From contig CAMZAI010000020.1 in the NCBI GenBank assembly GCA_947304065.1, forward strand, positions 1-20,813: DNA of 20,813 nt, given 5' to 3'. The translations under genes and the position numbers were made by a program. Below are positions 1 to 6,190 of this stretch, piece by piece (position 1 is the stretch's first letter; every line of letters starts with the position of its first letter). The notes under the pieces are model-generated. The model was not told where the DNA came from, did not search any database, and saw only the letters and a program-made list of their open reading frames with translations. Source of the stretch: an uncultured Clostridia bacterium (GTDB lineage Bacteria > Bacillota > Clostridia > Lachnospirales > Lachnospiraceae).

Positions 1-173
1 AAGTTTGGAAGGGATAAACGCTGAAGGCATCTAAGCGTGAAGCCCCCCTCAAGATGAGATATCCCATAACACAAGTTAGTAAGACCCCTTGAAGACGACG
101 AGGTTGATAGGGCAGAGGTGGAAGTGTGGTAACACACGCAGCTGACTGCTACTAATAGGTCGAGGGCTTGACC
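1..173 (+). rRNA. 23S ribosomal RNA, 3' end (partial)
   Basis: The window opens inside the last part of domain VI of a 23S rRNA. The conserved tail is recognisable: AAGCGTGAAGC, CAAGATGAGAT, GAAGACGACGAGGTTGATAG, and the terminal CTACTAATAGGTCGAGG followed by GCTTGACC. The 5' part lies outside the window. The 3' end is set at about 173 by analogy with other 23S rRNAs, where the molecule ends a few bases after GGCTT. Two tRNA genes follow on the same strand, but no 5S rRNA does. The downstream terminator at about 407-446 is probably the end of this rRNA operon. Confidence 0.96.
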
Positions 174-215
174 TGAGGTTGTTGGTTATTGTATAGTATT
201 CATATGTCAGTTTAT

Positions 216-287
216 TCCTCGATAGCTCAATGGCAGAGCATCCGGCTGTTAACCGGAGGGTTGTTGGTTCGAGCCCAACTCGGGGAG
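216..287 (+). tRNA. tRNA-Asn (anticodon GTT)
   Basis: A full cloverleaf can be folded. The acceptor stem TCCTCGA pairs with TCGGGGA, the anticodon stem TCCGG pairs with CCGGA around the loop CTGTTAA (anticodon GTT at 248-250), and the T-loop is GGTTCGAGCC. The gene lies 42 bp after the 23S rRNA. No CCA is encoded after the discriminator G (next bases CTC), so CCA must be added after transcription. Confidence 0.96.
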
Positions 288-294
288 CTCATTT

Positions 295-315
295 AGCGGA
301 TTTTTTAAGTCCGCT
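295..315 (+). other. Hairpin between the two tRNA genes
   Basis: AGCGGA (295-300) pairs with TCCGCT (310-315) around a 9-nt loop that contains six T residues. The gap between the tRNAs is only 40 bp, so this is more likely a processing or spacer hairpin than a terminator. There is no T run directly after the stem. Confidence 0.4.
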
Positions 316-327
316 ATAATTTTATAC

Positions 328-399
328 GGCGACATAGCCAAGTGGTAAGGCGTGGGTCTGCAACACCCTGATGCGCCGGTTCAAATCCGGCTGTCGCCT
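328..399 (+). tRNA. tRNA-Cys (anticodon GCA)
   Basis: The acceptor stem GGCGACA pairs with TGTCGCC, the anticodon GCA lies at 360-362, and the T-arm is CCGGTTCAAATCCGG. The top pair of the anticodon stem looks like a T-T mismatch, which is tolerated. CCA is not encoded. It follows tRNA-Asn by 40 bp and precedes a terminator, so it is probably co-transcribed with the rRNA operon. Confidence 0.95.
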
Positions 400-406
400 C
401 TATCAG

Positions 407-446
407 AAACCCCATCCTAATGAGAACAGGACGGGGTTTTTGTTTA
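407..446 (+). terminator. Rho-independent terminator of the rRNA-tRNA operon
   Basis: The stem AACCCC-A-TCCT pairs with AGGA-C-GGGGTT with one internal A/C mismatch and a 9-nt loop. It is followed by TTTTTGTTTATTT. It lies 8 bp after tRNA-Cys and is well placed to end the rRNA/tRNA transcript. Confidence 0.85.
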
Positions 447-466
447 TTTACTAAACCTACAGTTTA

Positions 467-495
467 TTGAAAAATCATCATAAAAATACTAATAT
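467..495 (+). promoter_or_regulatory. Probable sigma-A promoter of the coiled-coil protein gene
   Basis: TTGAAA (467-472), a 17-bp AT-rich spacer, and TAATAT (490-495). It lies between the rRNA operon terminator and the gene starting at 555, giving a 5' leader of roughly 50 nt. Confidence 0.55.
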
Positions 496-554
496 ATAAA
501 CAAAGAGATCGCAATGCAATAAGCGCGTTTTCATAAGACACAGGAGGCGAGAAT

Positions 555-1070
555 ATGACAAAAATGACATCGGCATACGCCAACAAGGTTATCAGAAAAC
601 TGAACGAGGACAAAGAGTTCTGGCTTAACAAGGAGCGCGAGGGAAGCACCTACGTTGCTGCTGCTGACGAGGAACCCGTTATTCCCGAGTACGATTACGA
701 GACGGTGGTGAAGCAGATAACCGAGCTTGATGCGAGGATCCTGAAGATCAAGCACGCCATCAATATCAACAACGCCACAAACCACATCAAAGTCGGTGAG
801 GAGGAGATGTCGATCGACGAGATCCTCGTCAGGATGGCACAGCTTTCCAACCGTAAGTCGGTCCTCGACATCATGCGTAAGCGTGAGCCCAAGAAGAGGA
901 TCAATTCGGGCTATTACGCAGCCAGAAAGGCCGCTCCCGAGTTCGAGTACATCAACTATGACCTCGAGGTCGTAAAGCGCGAATATGAGCGCGTGGACGC
1001 CGAGATCGCGGCCATGCAGATCGCGCTCGACAAGTACAATCAGACCTTTGAGTTCGACGTGGACGACTGA
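555..1070 (+). CDS. Small coiled-coil protein of unknown function
   Basis: The product is 171 aa, highly charged and predicted to be mostly helical and cytosolic, with no signal peptide or membrane segment. The start ATG at 555 is preceded by AGGAGG at 542-547. Residues about 45-120 have the pattern of a long helical hairpin: ITELDARILKIKHAIN, then NNATNHI, then MSIDEILVRMAQLSNRKSVL. This faintly resembles the DIP1984-like family, where an IN-x-TN turn precedes a xxLxELLxxRDxLR-type helix, but the match is too weak to name. A second coiled-coil stretch lies at about 135-165. The gene stands alone between its own promoter and a terminator-like hairpin. The reading frame is well supported, the function is not known. 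Confidence 0.8.
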   Translation: MTKMTSAYANKVIRKLNEDKEFWLNKEREGSTYVAAADEEPVIPEYDYETVVKQITELDARILKIKHAININNATNHIKVGEEEMSIDEILVRMAQLSNRKSVLDIMRKREPKKRINSGYYAARKAAPEFEYINYDLEVVKREYERVDAEIAAMQIALDKYNQTFEFDVDD

Positions 1071-1083
1071 GCAGGAAATTTTC

Positions 1084-1112
1084 GGGGCAGGCCTGCGACC
1101 TGCTCCGTTTTC
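1084..1112 (+). terminator. Terminator-like hairpin after the coiled-coil gene
   Basis: GGGGCAGG (1084-1091) pairs fully (one G-T) with CCTGCTCC (1099-1106) around the loop CCTGCGA, followed by GTTTTCC. It lies 13 bp after the stop codon. The T run is short, so efficiency is uncertain. Confidence 0.55.
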
Positions 1113-1290
1113 CGGACAGATTACTTCTCTAAGACAAATATCGGTTAATCCCTTTTGGGAAGGTTCAATGTTCATGTTATCGCTTTTTCCGTTATTCCTT
1201 TATTTCGTAAAGGTTTATTGTTAGGAAGCTGATCATTTTGATACTTACATCAAAAAAACAATCTGTCGAAAACTTGGCGCATTGCGCCGC

Positions 1291-1330
1291 GGGGCACTGA
1301 AGTTCGGTTTCAGGTGCCCTTTTTCTTTTG
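1291..1330 (+). terminator. Rho-independent terminator upstream of the transporter gene
   Basis: GGGCACTGAA pairs with TTCAGGTGCCC (one bulged G), followed by TTTTTCTTTTG. The nearest upstream gene ends at 1070, so this ends either read-through from that gene or an unannotated short transcript from 1110-1290. Confidence 0.7.
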
Positions 1331-1333
1331 TAC

Positions 1334-1362
1334 TTGACGGAATCGGTTTATTTTTGTATTTT
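1334..1362 (+). promoter_or_regulatory. Possible promoter of the EamA transporter gene
   Basis: TTGACG (1334-1339), 17 bp, TATTTT (1357-1362). It would give a leader of about 90 nt containing a GC-rich segment and the palindrome TATAAGCTTATA. The -10 is weak. Confidence 0.4.
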
Positions 1363-1460
1363 ATTATATGCGTGCGTTTTTTGCGGCCTGCGGGCCTGAA
1401 ACATCGCAGACGCGGCGCGCGGTATAAGCTTATAAATATATTTGAAATGAGGGAAAGAAT

Positions 1461-2588
1461 ATGTGGTTTATATGTGCATTGATCACCACGCTCGCGTGGG
1501 GCGCGGCAGATCTGTTCTATAAGAAAGGCGCAGATGAGAAGGATAAATATTCGCATCTGAAGACTTCGATGATCGTCGGCTTCATCATGGGCGGACACGC
1601 GATCGCGACGCTGCTTCTTAACGATATCGGATACGATCCGAAGAACCTGCTGATCTACCTGCCCGTATCGGCAATGTATATCCTGTCGATGACGGTGGGT
1701 TATTTCGGACTGAGATACCTGGAGCTTTCGATCTCGTCCCCGATACAGAATTCGTCGGGCGCGATCACCTGCATCCTTTGTCTTGTGCTTCTCGGCCAGA
1801 CGATGGACTGGCTCTCGGCAGGAGCGGTTGTCCTTATCTGTGCCGGCGTGTTTGCGCTCGGACTCCTTGAGAGGATAAAACTGAAGCAGGACAGGGCGCA
1901 GCTTCCCGAGGCTGACAAGCTGGCCGATGAGAAATACAGGATCGGTATCGTTGCGTTCCTGATGCCTATTCTTTACGCGATCGTTGACTCGCTCGGAACC
2001 TTCTTTGACGCGTTCTATCTTGACGATATCGATGCTACTCCTCTTGTCAATGTTACCGAGGAGACCTTTGAGGATGTTGCGAATATTTCCTACGAATTCA
2101 CCTTCCTTATCTGCGGCGTGATCATCTTTATCTTCCTTATGATCAAACAGGCTGCGGAGATGAAGAAGCGCAAGGATAACGGTACCACAAAAGAAAATGC
2201 GGCGATGAACACACTCAAGGGCATTGATGACGAGGATGATGAGGCGCTTATGAAGGCGCTTGCCGATCTGGACGGAAAGACAACCGTTGCATCCGGCAAG
2301 GACGAGACCGTTGCGGCCGCAGGCGAATTCATACCTTTAAGGCTCTCCGATCAGGTGAGCAGGATACTTGCAGCGGTATTCGAGACTGCCGGACAGGCAA
2401 CCTATGTATATGCGATGAGCGGCAACGGCGTTGTAGCAGCTCCCATGATCGCATCCTACAGCATTATCTCGCTGATCCTTTCGAGGATATTCCTTAAGGA
2501 AAAGCTGAACGCAAAGCAGTACATCGCGGTGGCGGTGGTTATCGCCGGAATCGCTGTACTCGGCATAGCGGAAGGTCTTGCGGAATAA
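1461..2588 (+). CDS. EamA/DMT-family membrane transporter with a large charged loop
   Basis: This 375-aa protein has the layout of the drug/metabolite transporter superfamily: two repeats of about five membrane helices. The first repeat is at residues 1-135, starting WFICALITTLAWGAADLFYKKG, typical of EamA domains. The second begins at about 160 (IGIVAFLMPILYAIVDSLG) and ends with QYIAVAVVIAGIAVLGI. Members usually have about 280-310 residues. The extra length is a hydrophilic segment at about residues 232-300, rich in Asp, Glu and Lys (ending near FIPLRLSDQ), inserted between the second helix of repeat two and the rest. The start ATG at 1461 has AGGGA six bases upstream. The substrate cannot be inferred: the gene stands alone, and the SRP RNA gene follows. 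Confidence 0.85.
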   Translation: MWFICALITTLAWGAADLFYKKGADEKDKYSHLKTSMIVGFIMGGHAIATLLLNDIGYDPKNLLIYLPVSAMYILSMTVGYFGLRYLELSISSPIQNSSGAITCILCLVLLGQTMDWLSAGAVVLICAGVFALGLLERIKLKQDRAQLPEADKLADEKYRIGIVAFLMPILYAIVDSLGTFFDAFYLDDIDATPLVNVTEETFEDVANISYEFTFLICGVIIFIFLMIKQAAEMKKRKDNGTTKENAAMNTLKGIDDEDDEALMKALADLDGKTTVASGKDETVAAAGEFIPLRLSDQVSRILAAVFETAGQATYVYAMSGNGVVAAPMIASYSIISLILSRIFLKEKLNAKQYIAVAVVIAGIAVLGIAEGLAE

Positions 2589-2613
2589 GCAGGATACGCA
2601 GGATAAAGCCTTC

Positions 2614-2642
2614 TTGACATCGGAAGAAAAAGCCATTATACT
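2614..2642 (+). promoter_or_regulatory. Consensus sigma-A promoter of the SRP RNA gene
   Basis: A perfect TTGACA -35 (2614-2619), 17-bp spacer and TATACT -10 (2637-2642). Transcription would start around 2649-2651, exactly at the 5' strand of the closing helix of the RNA. Confidence 0.9.
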
Positions 2643-2649
2643 ATCATTT

Positions 2650-2913
2650 GTCGCGCAGCCGGGGAGTCAGCGGTGCCCTGAACCTGCAATCCGCTACAGC
2701 AGGGGTGATGTTCGGCAGAGGGTGGGGCGTGTTGCGCAGCCCCATATAAGTGATGTTGACGTTTGGGTCTCACACAACAGGAACCCGTGAACCGTGTCAG
2801 GGTAGGAATACAGCAGCACTAAGCGGTGCATTCTGTGTGTTGTGAGGCAGCCTGGACCGAGTTAACTGTATGGGTAACGGTGATATTCTTCATTCGAAGC
2901 AGAACGCGCGATA
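2650..2913 (+). ncRNA. ffs: Signal recognition particle RNA, large bacterial type
   Basis: This is the long (about 265 nt) SRP RNA of Firmicutes, which combines an Alu-like domain with the Ffh-binding hairpin. The 5' domain shows GGGGAGTCAGCGGTGCCCTG and CCTGCAATCCGCTACAGCAG. The central part has TGATGTTGACGTTTGGGTCT, and the Ffh-binding arm has GAACCGTGTCAGG, a GGAA tetraloop (2805-2808) and AGCAGCACTAAGC. The 3' part has GCAGCCTGGACCGAGTTAAC. The ends are placed by the closing helix TCGCGC (2651-2656) with GCGCGA (2906-2911), which gives the expected family length. It has its own strong promoter and acts with Ffh in co-translational membrane targeting. Confidence 0.95.
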
Positions 2914-2961
2914 TTTTTATGCGATAAAAGAGCACCCGCTTATAGGGAAATAGTAAGATAA

Positions 2962-3005
2962 AAGGACATTGAACGGGATTTTTCCGTGAGATGTCCTTAT
3001 TTATT
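2962..3005 (+). terminator. Terminator after the SRP RNA gene
   Basis: AAGGACAT (2962-2969) pairs with ATGTCCTT (2991-2998), with an inner ACGG/CCGT helix, followed by ATTTATT. It lies about 50 bp after the mapped SRP RNA end. An earlier T run (ATATTTTTAT at 2911-2920) directly follows the RNA's closing helix and may already end or define the mature 3' end. Confidence 0.75.
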
Positions 3006-3032
3006 GCGTTTGTAAACATGTTGTCTTATAAT
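3004..3032 (+). promoter_or_regulatory. Probable promoter of the three-gene operon 3103-8419
   Basis: TTGCGT (3004-3009), 17 bp, and a perfect TATAAT (3027-3032). It would give a leader of about 65 nt before the start codon at 3103. No other good promoter lies between the SRP RNA terminator and the gene. Confidence 0.65.
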
Positions 3033-3102
3033 TGAAAATGAATAAATGTGAGCAGTGATAAGGTATTGATAGCATATCTGTATAATGACTGGAGAAGACG
3101 GT

Positions 3103-5415
3103 ATGAATTTGAATTCAACCAATCAGGTGCCGGCCGGAACTGTGATCTGCGAAGCCGGCAAAGCGGACGGATGCATATATATGGTGCTTAAGGGCAAGGT
3201 TATGCTTGCGACCGGAGGCGCGGGCGTCGTGATGGGCGCGGGAACTCTGCTGGGCCTTGAGCAGCTCTCGGGCAAGCCCTATCCCTATACCTGCACGGCG
3301 GCGGAGGACGCCTCGGTCTACGCGGTTTCCGCAGACTCCGAGAAGGGGCTTTTTGCCCTCCTTGCAGCGAACAAGGATTATAACGGGATCACGGTGTACA
3401 ACCATGTCCGCCTGATCTCCGAGCTGTCGAAGCAGCAGGGCAAGCTTGCTGAGTGCGCGGCAAGCCTTTATGACGACATTAAGGGCTTTAATGAGGAATT
3501 CCTGAGCACCGCGCAGAAGAACGGCTGCAAGACCGGACTTCTGGCTGAGATCGCCGGCATTGAGCCTTTCTCTCCCATGACGGGAGAATGCGCGGATACG
3601 CAGCTCATGCTCGAATATTCGAAGATCCCGTATGAAGCGGTCAAGAACTTCTACGGCTTCAGCTCGAAGCTGGCCGTTGAAGAGATGAAGAGGATGACAA
3701 AGTGCGAGGATTCGCTGCTTCAGGCCTGCGCGGAGAGCGCCGATTATGTGGAAGAGCTCTATATGCTGCTGGCCGGCAGCGAGAAGAGCCTTTACCGCAA
3801 TCTGCTCGGACTTGCGATCGATCTTAAGAAAAAGGGCGCCGATACTTCCGTTATCGACGATATGATAAACGCCTGCCGTGAGTATACGACTCTGGTCAAA
3901 CAGCTCATAGGAACGCAGACCACGCGCAGATGGCGCGTTGACGAGGCAGCTCTCGACGAAATGTATGAGACCTACACCGGCGGCGGAGATTTCAGGGATG
4001 AGAGCGATGCCGCGGGAGCGGCTGTGGAAGGCGCACTCGTAAATCTTGTTAATTCCCTGAACAATACATTTGGGCAGCTTGTCGCATTCGGCGACTATCC
4101 GGCCGAAAAGGCGGACGCGTTCGAGGAACTGCTGAAGCAGTTCGCGGAGCTTCCGGACAAGGGCAGCACGGACGAGGCTGTCAGAAAGCTCAGAAAGGGC
4201 CTTACAGAGCATTATTACGATCTGTACAAGCGCGTTGCGCTCAATTCATTTACCCAGCCCAAGGTACCGAAGGCGGTGGAACTGTTCCTGGACATGGGCT
4301 TTGTCAGCGAAAAGCTTATAACGCCCGACGAACTGCTTCAGATCCTTCAGCTGAAGAAGACCGCGGTATCCTCTCCCTGCACCGTTTATTACATGTCGGA
4401 GTGGCTGAGGGCCGTTTACAATGAGGAACAGGAGCCTTCAAGGAACGATCTCGGACAGGATTACGCCGAAGCTCTGCGCGAGCAGAAGAAGACCGGTCAG
4501 ATCACCGAGGAAGAGGCGAAGGAGCTCATGTCCGATCCGGTCAGGAAGGTCGAATACGAGATCAACAACGTTATGGTCCATGCGAACAGAGTCGTAAACG
4601 GACAGCTCTCGATATTCGTTCCGTTCCTTTATTCGGAGCAGCTCGCAGGCGATATCGACAGGGGATACATGACATCGAAGCGCCTGAATTACGCGATCGA
4701 GGACCTTACCGCGATCGATTTCTCGGTATTCTGCCGCGAGGCACTGTTTGTCGATGAAGAGCTCGGCATAGAGCGCGAATACGAGATGAAGAACGTATTC
4801 CCGAACTTTGTTATCTACCCGATCGCGGGCGAGAACGTGGTAATGTGGCAGGAGATCACGGGCAGAAAGCGCGACAGCGAGGGCAGGTTCTTTGCCCCGG
4901 TATTTACGTTTGCGGGCCTTAACGATATGCTGATCCGCTCGTTCGGACATTTCAGATGGGCGCTGTGCAAGACCATTCAGGGCGTTAACTGGAACAATAT
5001 CCAGGTCAGATCGCTGACCGCGGAATATTCGGATTACATTCAGTTCTACAAAAAGAATCACGACCTGTCCGACGAATGGAAGGACAAGGTTAAGCTGCAG
5101 ATCCAGCGCGGCAGGAACAACTTAAGGCAGGTATTCACGCTGGATTACGAGGTTTGGGTAAAGGCCGAGAGCACAGGCTCCGTGCGCCTGAACAAGGTAG
5201 TGCGCGAGATGCTTGCGACATATTGTCCCTTTGCGGCAAATATCCGCGAGACGGTATGCCGCCAGCCTATATTCGAGGGAGCTTTCGCAAGGAGCAACAG
5301 AGAGCGCGCGAAGAAGGTGCATGAGCTCGAACTCCGCCACAAGGCTCTAGAGGCAAAGGGCATCGAGGTGCCCGAGGCGCTCGTTCGGACTTTGGAATTC
5401 TATAAATCATTGTGA
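3103..5415 (+). CDS. Large helical protein with a degenerate cyclic-nucleotide-binding domain
   Basis: A 770-aa soluble protein. Residues about 5-100 have the beta-roll pattern of the cNMP-binding/Crp effector domain (VPAGTVICEAGKADGCIYMV, LKGKVMLA, then GTLLGLEQLSGKPYPY and ASVYAV). The phosphate-binding cassette of true cAMP binders (GE..L......R.A) is not visible, so ligand binding is doubtful. The remaining roughly 670 residues are helical, with no membrane segment and no DNA-binding domain, and I do not recognise them as a characterised family. The start at 3103 is chosen over an in-frame ATG at 3085 because GGAG (3091-3094) stands eight bases before 3103. It is the first gene of an operon: the ABC ATPase starts 20 bp after its stop and the TPR/AAA-like gene follows. 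A sensory or scaffolding role is inference. Confidence 0.8.
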   Translation: MNLNSTNQVPAGTVICEAGKADGCIYMVLKGKVMLATGGAGVVMGAGTLLGLEQLSGKPYPYTCTAAEDASVYAVSADSEKGLFALLAANKDYNGITVYNHVRLISELSKQQGKLAECAASLYDDIKGFNEEFLSTAQKNGCKTGLLAEIAGIEPFSPMTGECADTQLMLEYSKIPYEAVKNFYGFSSKLAVEEMKRMTKCEDSLLQACAESADYVEELYMLLAGSEKSLYRNLLGLAIDLKKKGADTSVIDDMINACREYTTLVKQLIGTQTTRRWRVDEAALDEMYETYTGGGDFRDESDAAGAAVEGALVNLVNSLNNTFGQLVAFGDYPAEKADAFEELLKQFAELPDKGSTDEAVRKLRKGLTEHYYDLYKRVALNSFTQPKVPKAVELFLDMGFVSEKLITPDELLQILQLKKTAVSSPCTVYYMSEWLRAVYNEEQEPSRNDLGQDYAEALREQKKTGQITEEEAKELMSDPVRKVEYEINNVMVHANRVVNGQLSIFVPFLYSEQLAGDIDRGYMTSKRLNYAIEDLTAIDFSVFCREALFVDEELGIEREYEMKNVFPNFVIYPIAGENVVMWQEITGRKRDSEGRFFAPVFTFAGLNDMLIRSFGHFRWALCKTIQGVNWNNIQVRSLTAEYSDYIQFYKKNHDLSDEWKDKVKLQIQRGRNNLRQVFTLDYEVWVKAESTGSVRLNKVVREMLATYCPFAANIRETVCRQPIFEGAFARSNRERAKKVHELELRHKALEAKGIEVPEALVRTLEFYKSL

Positions 5416-5435
5416 TCGGCAACAACGGAGCATTT

Positions 5436-6161
5436 ATGCTGGAAGTTAAGAACGTTATAAAGAATTATCATGGCAAAAGAGTCGTGGACGGCCTGTCCTT
5501 CTCGGTCGACAAAGGGCAGATACTCGGCATGGTGGGCGCGAACGGCGCCGGCAAATCCACCTGCGTTTCGATGATCGCGACGCTGATCAGGCCGGACGGC
5601 GGGACCATATTGTACAACGGAGAAGACATTGTCTCCAACCCGCGCGCGATCCGTTCGAAGATGGGATTTGTACCTCAGGACATCGCGCTGTACGAGACAC
5701 TCTCGGGCATGGACAATCTCCGCTTCTGGGGTAAGGAATACGGAGTGGAAGCGGCCGGACTCGACGCTGCGATAGAGAGAGTATGCCGCATCATCAGCTT
5801 TGACCGCGATATGCTGAAAAAGCGCGTGAGCGAGTATTCCGGCGGAATGAAGAGAAGACTGAACATCGGCGTCGCGCTGCTGCATGAGCCGGAGCTCGTG
5901 GTGCTCGATGAACCCACGACAGGCATTGACATTCAGTCGGGCAGCCAGATCCTCGACGCGATCGGGAATCTTCGCAGGCAGGGCACGGCGGTGGTCTACG
6001 TCGGTCATTATATGGAAGAGGTTGAGAGGATATCCACGCATATCTGCGTGATGGACGGCGGCAGATGCCGCGCGTTCGGCTCGAAAGAAGAGCTGCTTGA
6101 AACCCCTGAGGGAAGGATAACGCTTGCGGAGCTTTATACGAGGCTTTGCGGGCAGCAGTAA
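5436..6161 (+). CDS. ABC-type ATP-binding protein without an adjacent permease
   Basis: A complete 241-aa nucleotide-binding domain. It has Walker A GANGAGKST (residues 34-42), the Q-loop Gln at 81 (VPQDIALYETLS), signature YSGGMKRR (134-141), Walker B LVVLDEP with catalytic Glu159, and the H-loop His191 (YVGHYMEE). It most resembles the CcmA/NatA/DrrA-like ATPases of ABC-2 exporters. The start ATG at 5436 follows GGAG at 5427-5430. An in-frame GTG at 5412 that overlaps the previous stop codon is less likely. No membrane protein is encoded in the operon, so either the permease is elsewhere or the ATPase serves a non-transport role with its soluble neighbours. The fold and ATPase activity are well supported, the partner is unknown. 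Confidence 0.9.
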   Translation: MLEVKNVIKNYHGKRVVDGLSFSVDKGQILGMVGANGAGKSTCVSMIATLIRPDGGTILYNGEDIVSNPRAIRSKMGFVPQDIALYETLSGMDNLRFWGKEYGVEAAGLDAAIERVCRIISFDRDMLKKRVSEYSGGMKRRLNIGVALLHEPELVVLDEPTTGIDIQSGSQILDAIGNLRRQGTAVVYVGHYMEEVERISTHICVMDGGRCRAFGSKEELLETPEGRITLAELYTRLCGQQ

Positions 6162-6190
6162 TGTAAGCGGGAAAAGTAATAGGAAAGCAG

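Larger units (their letters stand above)
1071..1460. other. 390-bp intergenic region with several hairpins
   Basis: No convincing gene is present. Besides the hairpin at 1084-1106, it holds CCTTTA-TTTCG-TAAAGG (about 1197-1213), GGCGC-ATT-GCGCC just before 1290, the stronger terminator at 1291-1330, a possible promoter at 1334-1362, and the 12-bp palindrome TATAAGCTTATA at 1423-1434 in the leader of the transporter gene. Short frames through it lack ribosome binding sites and are compositionally unlike the neighbouring genes. Confidence 0.5.

Noticed and set aside
531..1175. Minus-strand frame of 214 aa over the coiled-coil gene
   Set aside because: The forward frame has AGGAGG at correct spacing and a promoter. 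The reverse frame has neither.
2819..3019. Short minus-strand frame across the SRP RNA 3' half
   Set aside because: It overlaps the structured RNA gene and terminator and has no coding features.
3115..4212. Long open frame (365 aa) on the minus strand
   Set aside because: It lies wholly inside the cNMP-like gene, has no ribosome binding site and an implausible protein composition. It is a shadow of codon bias on the opposite strand.
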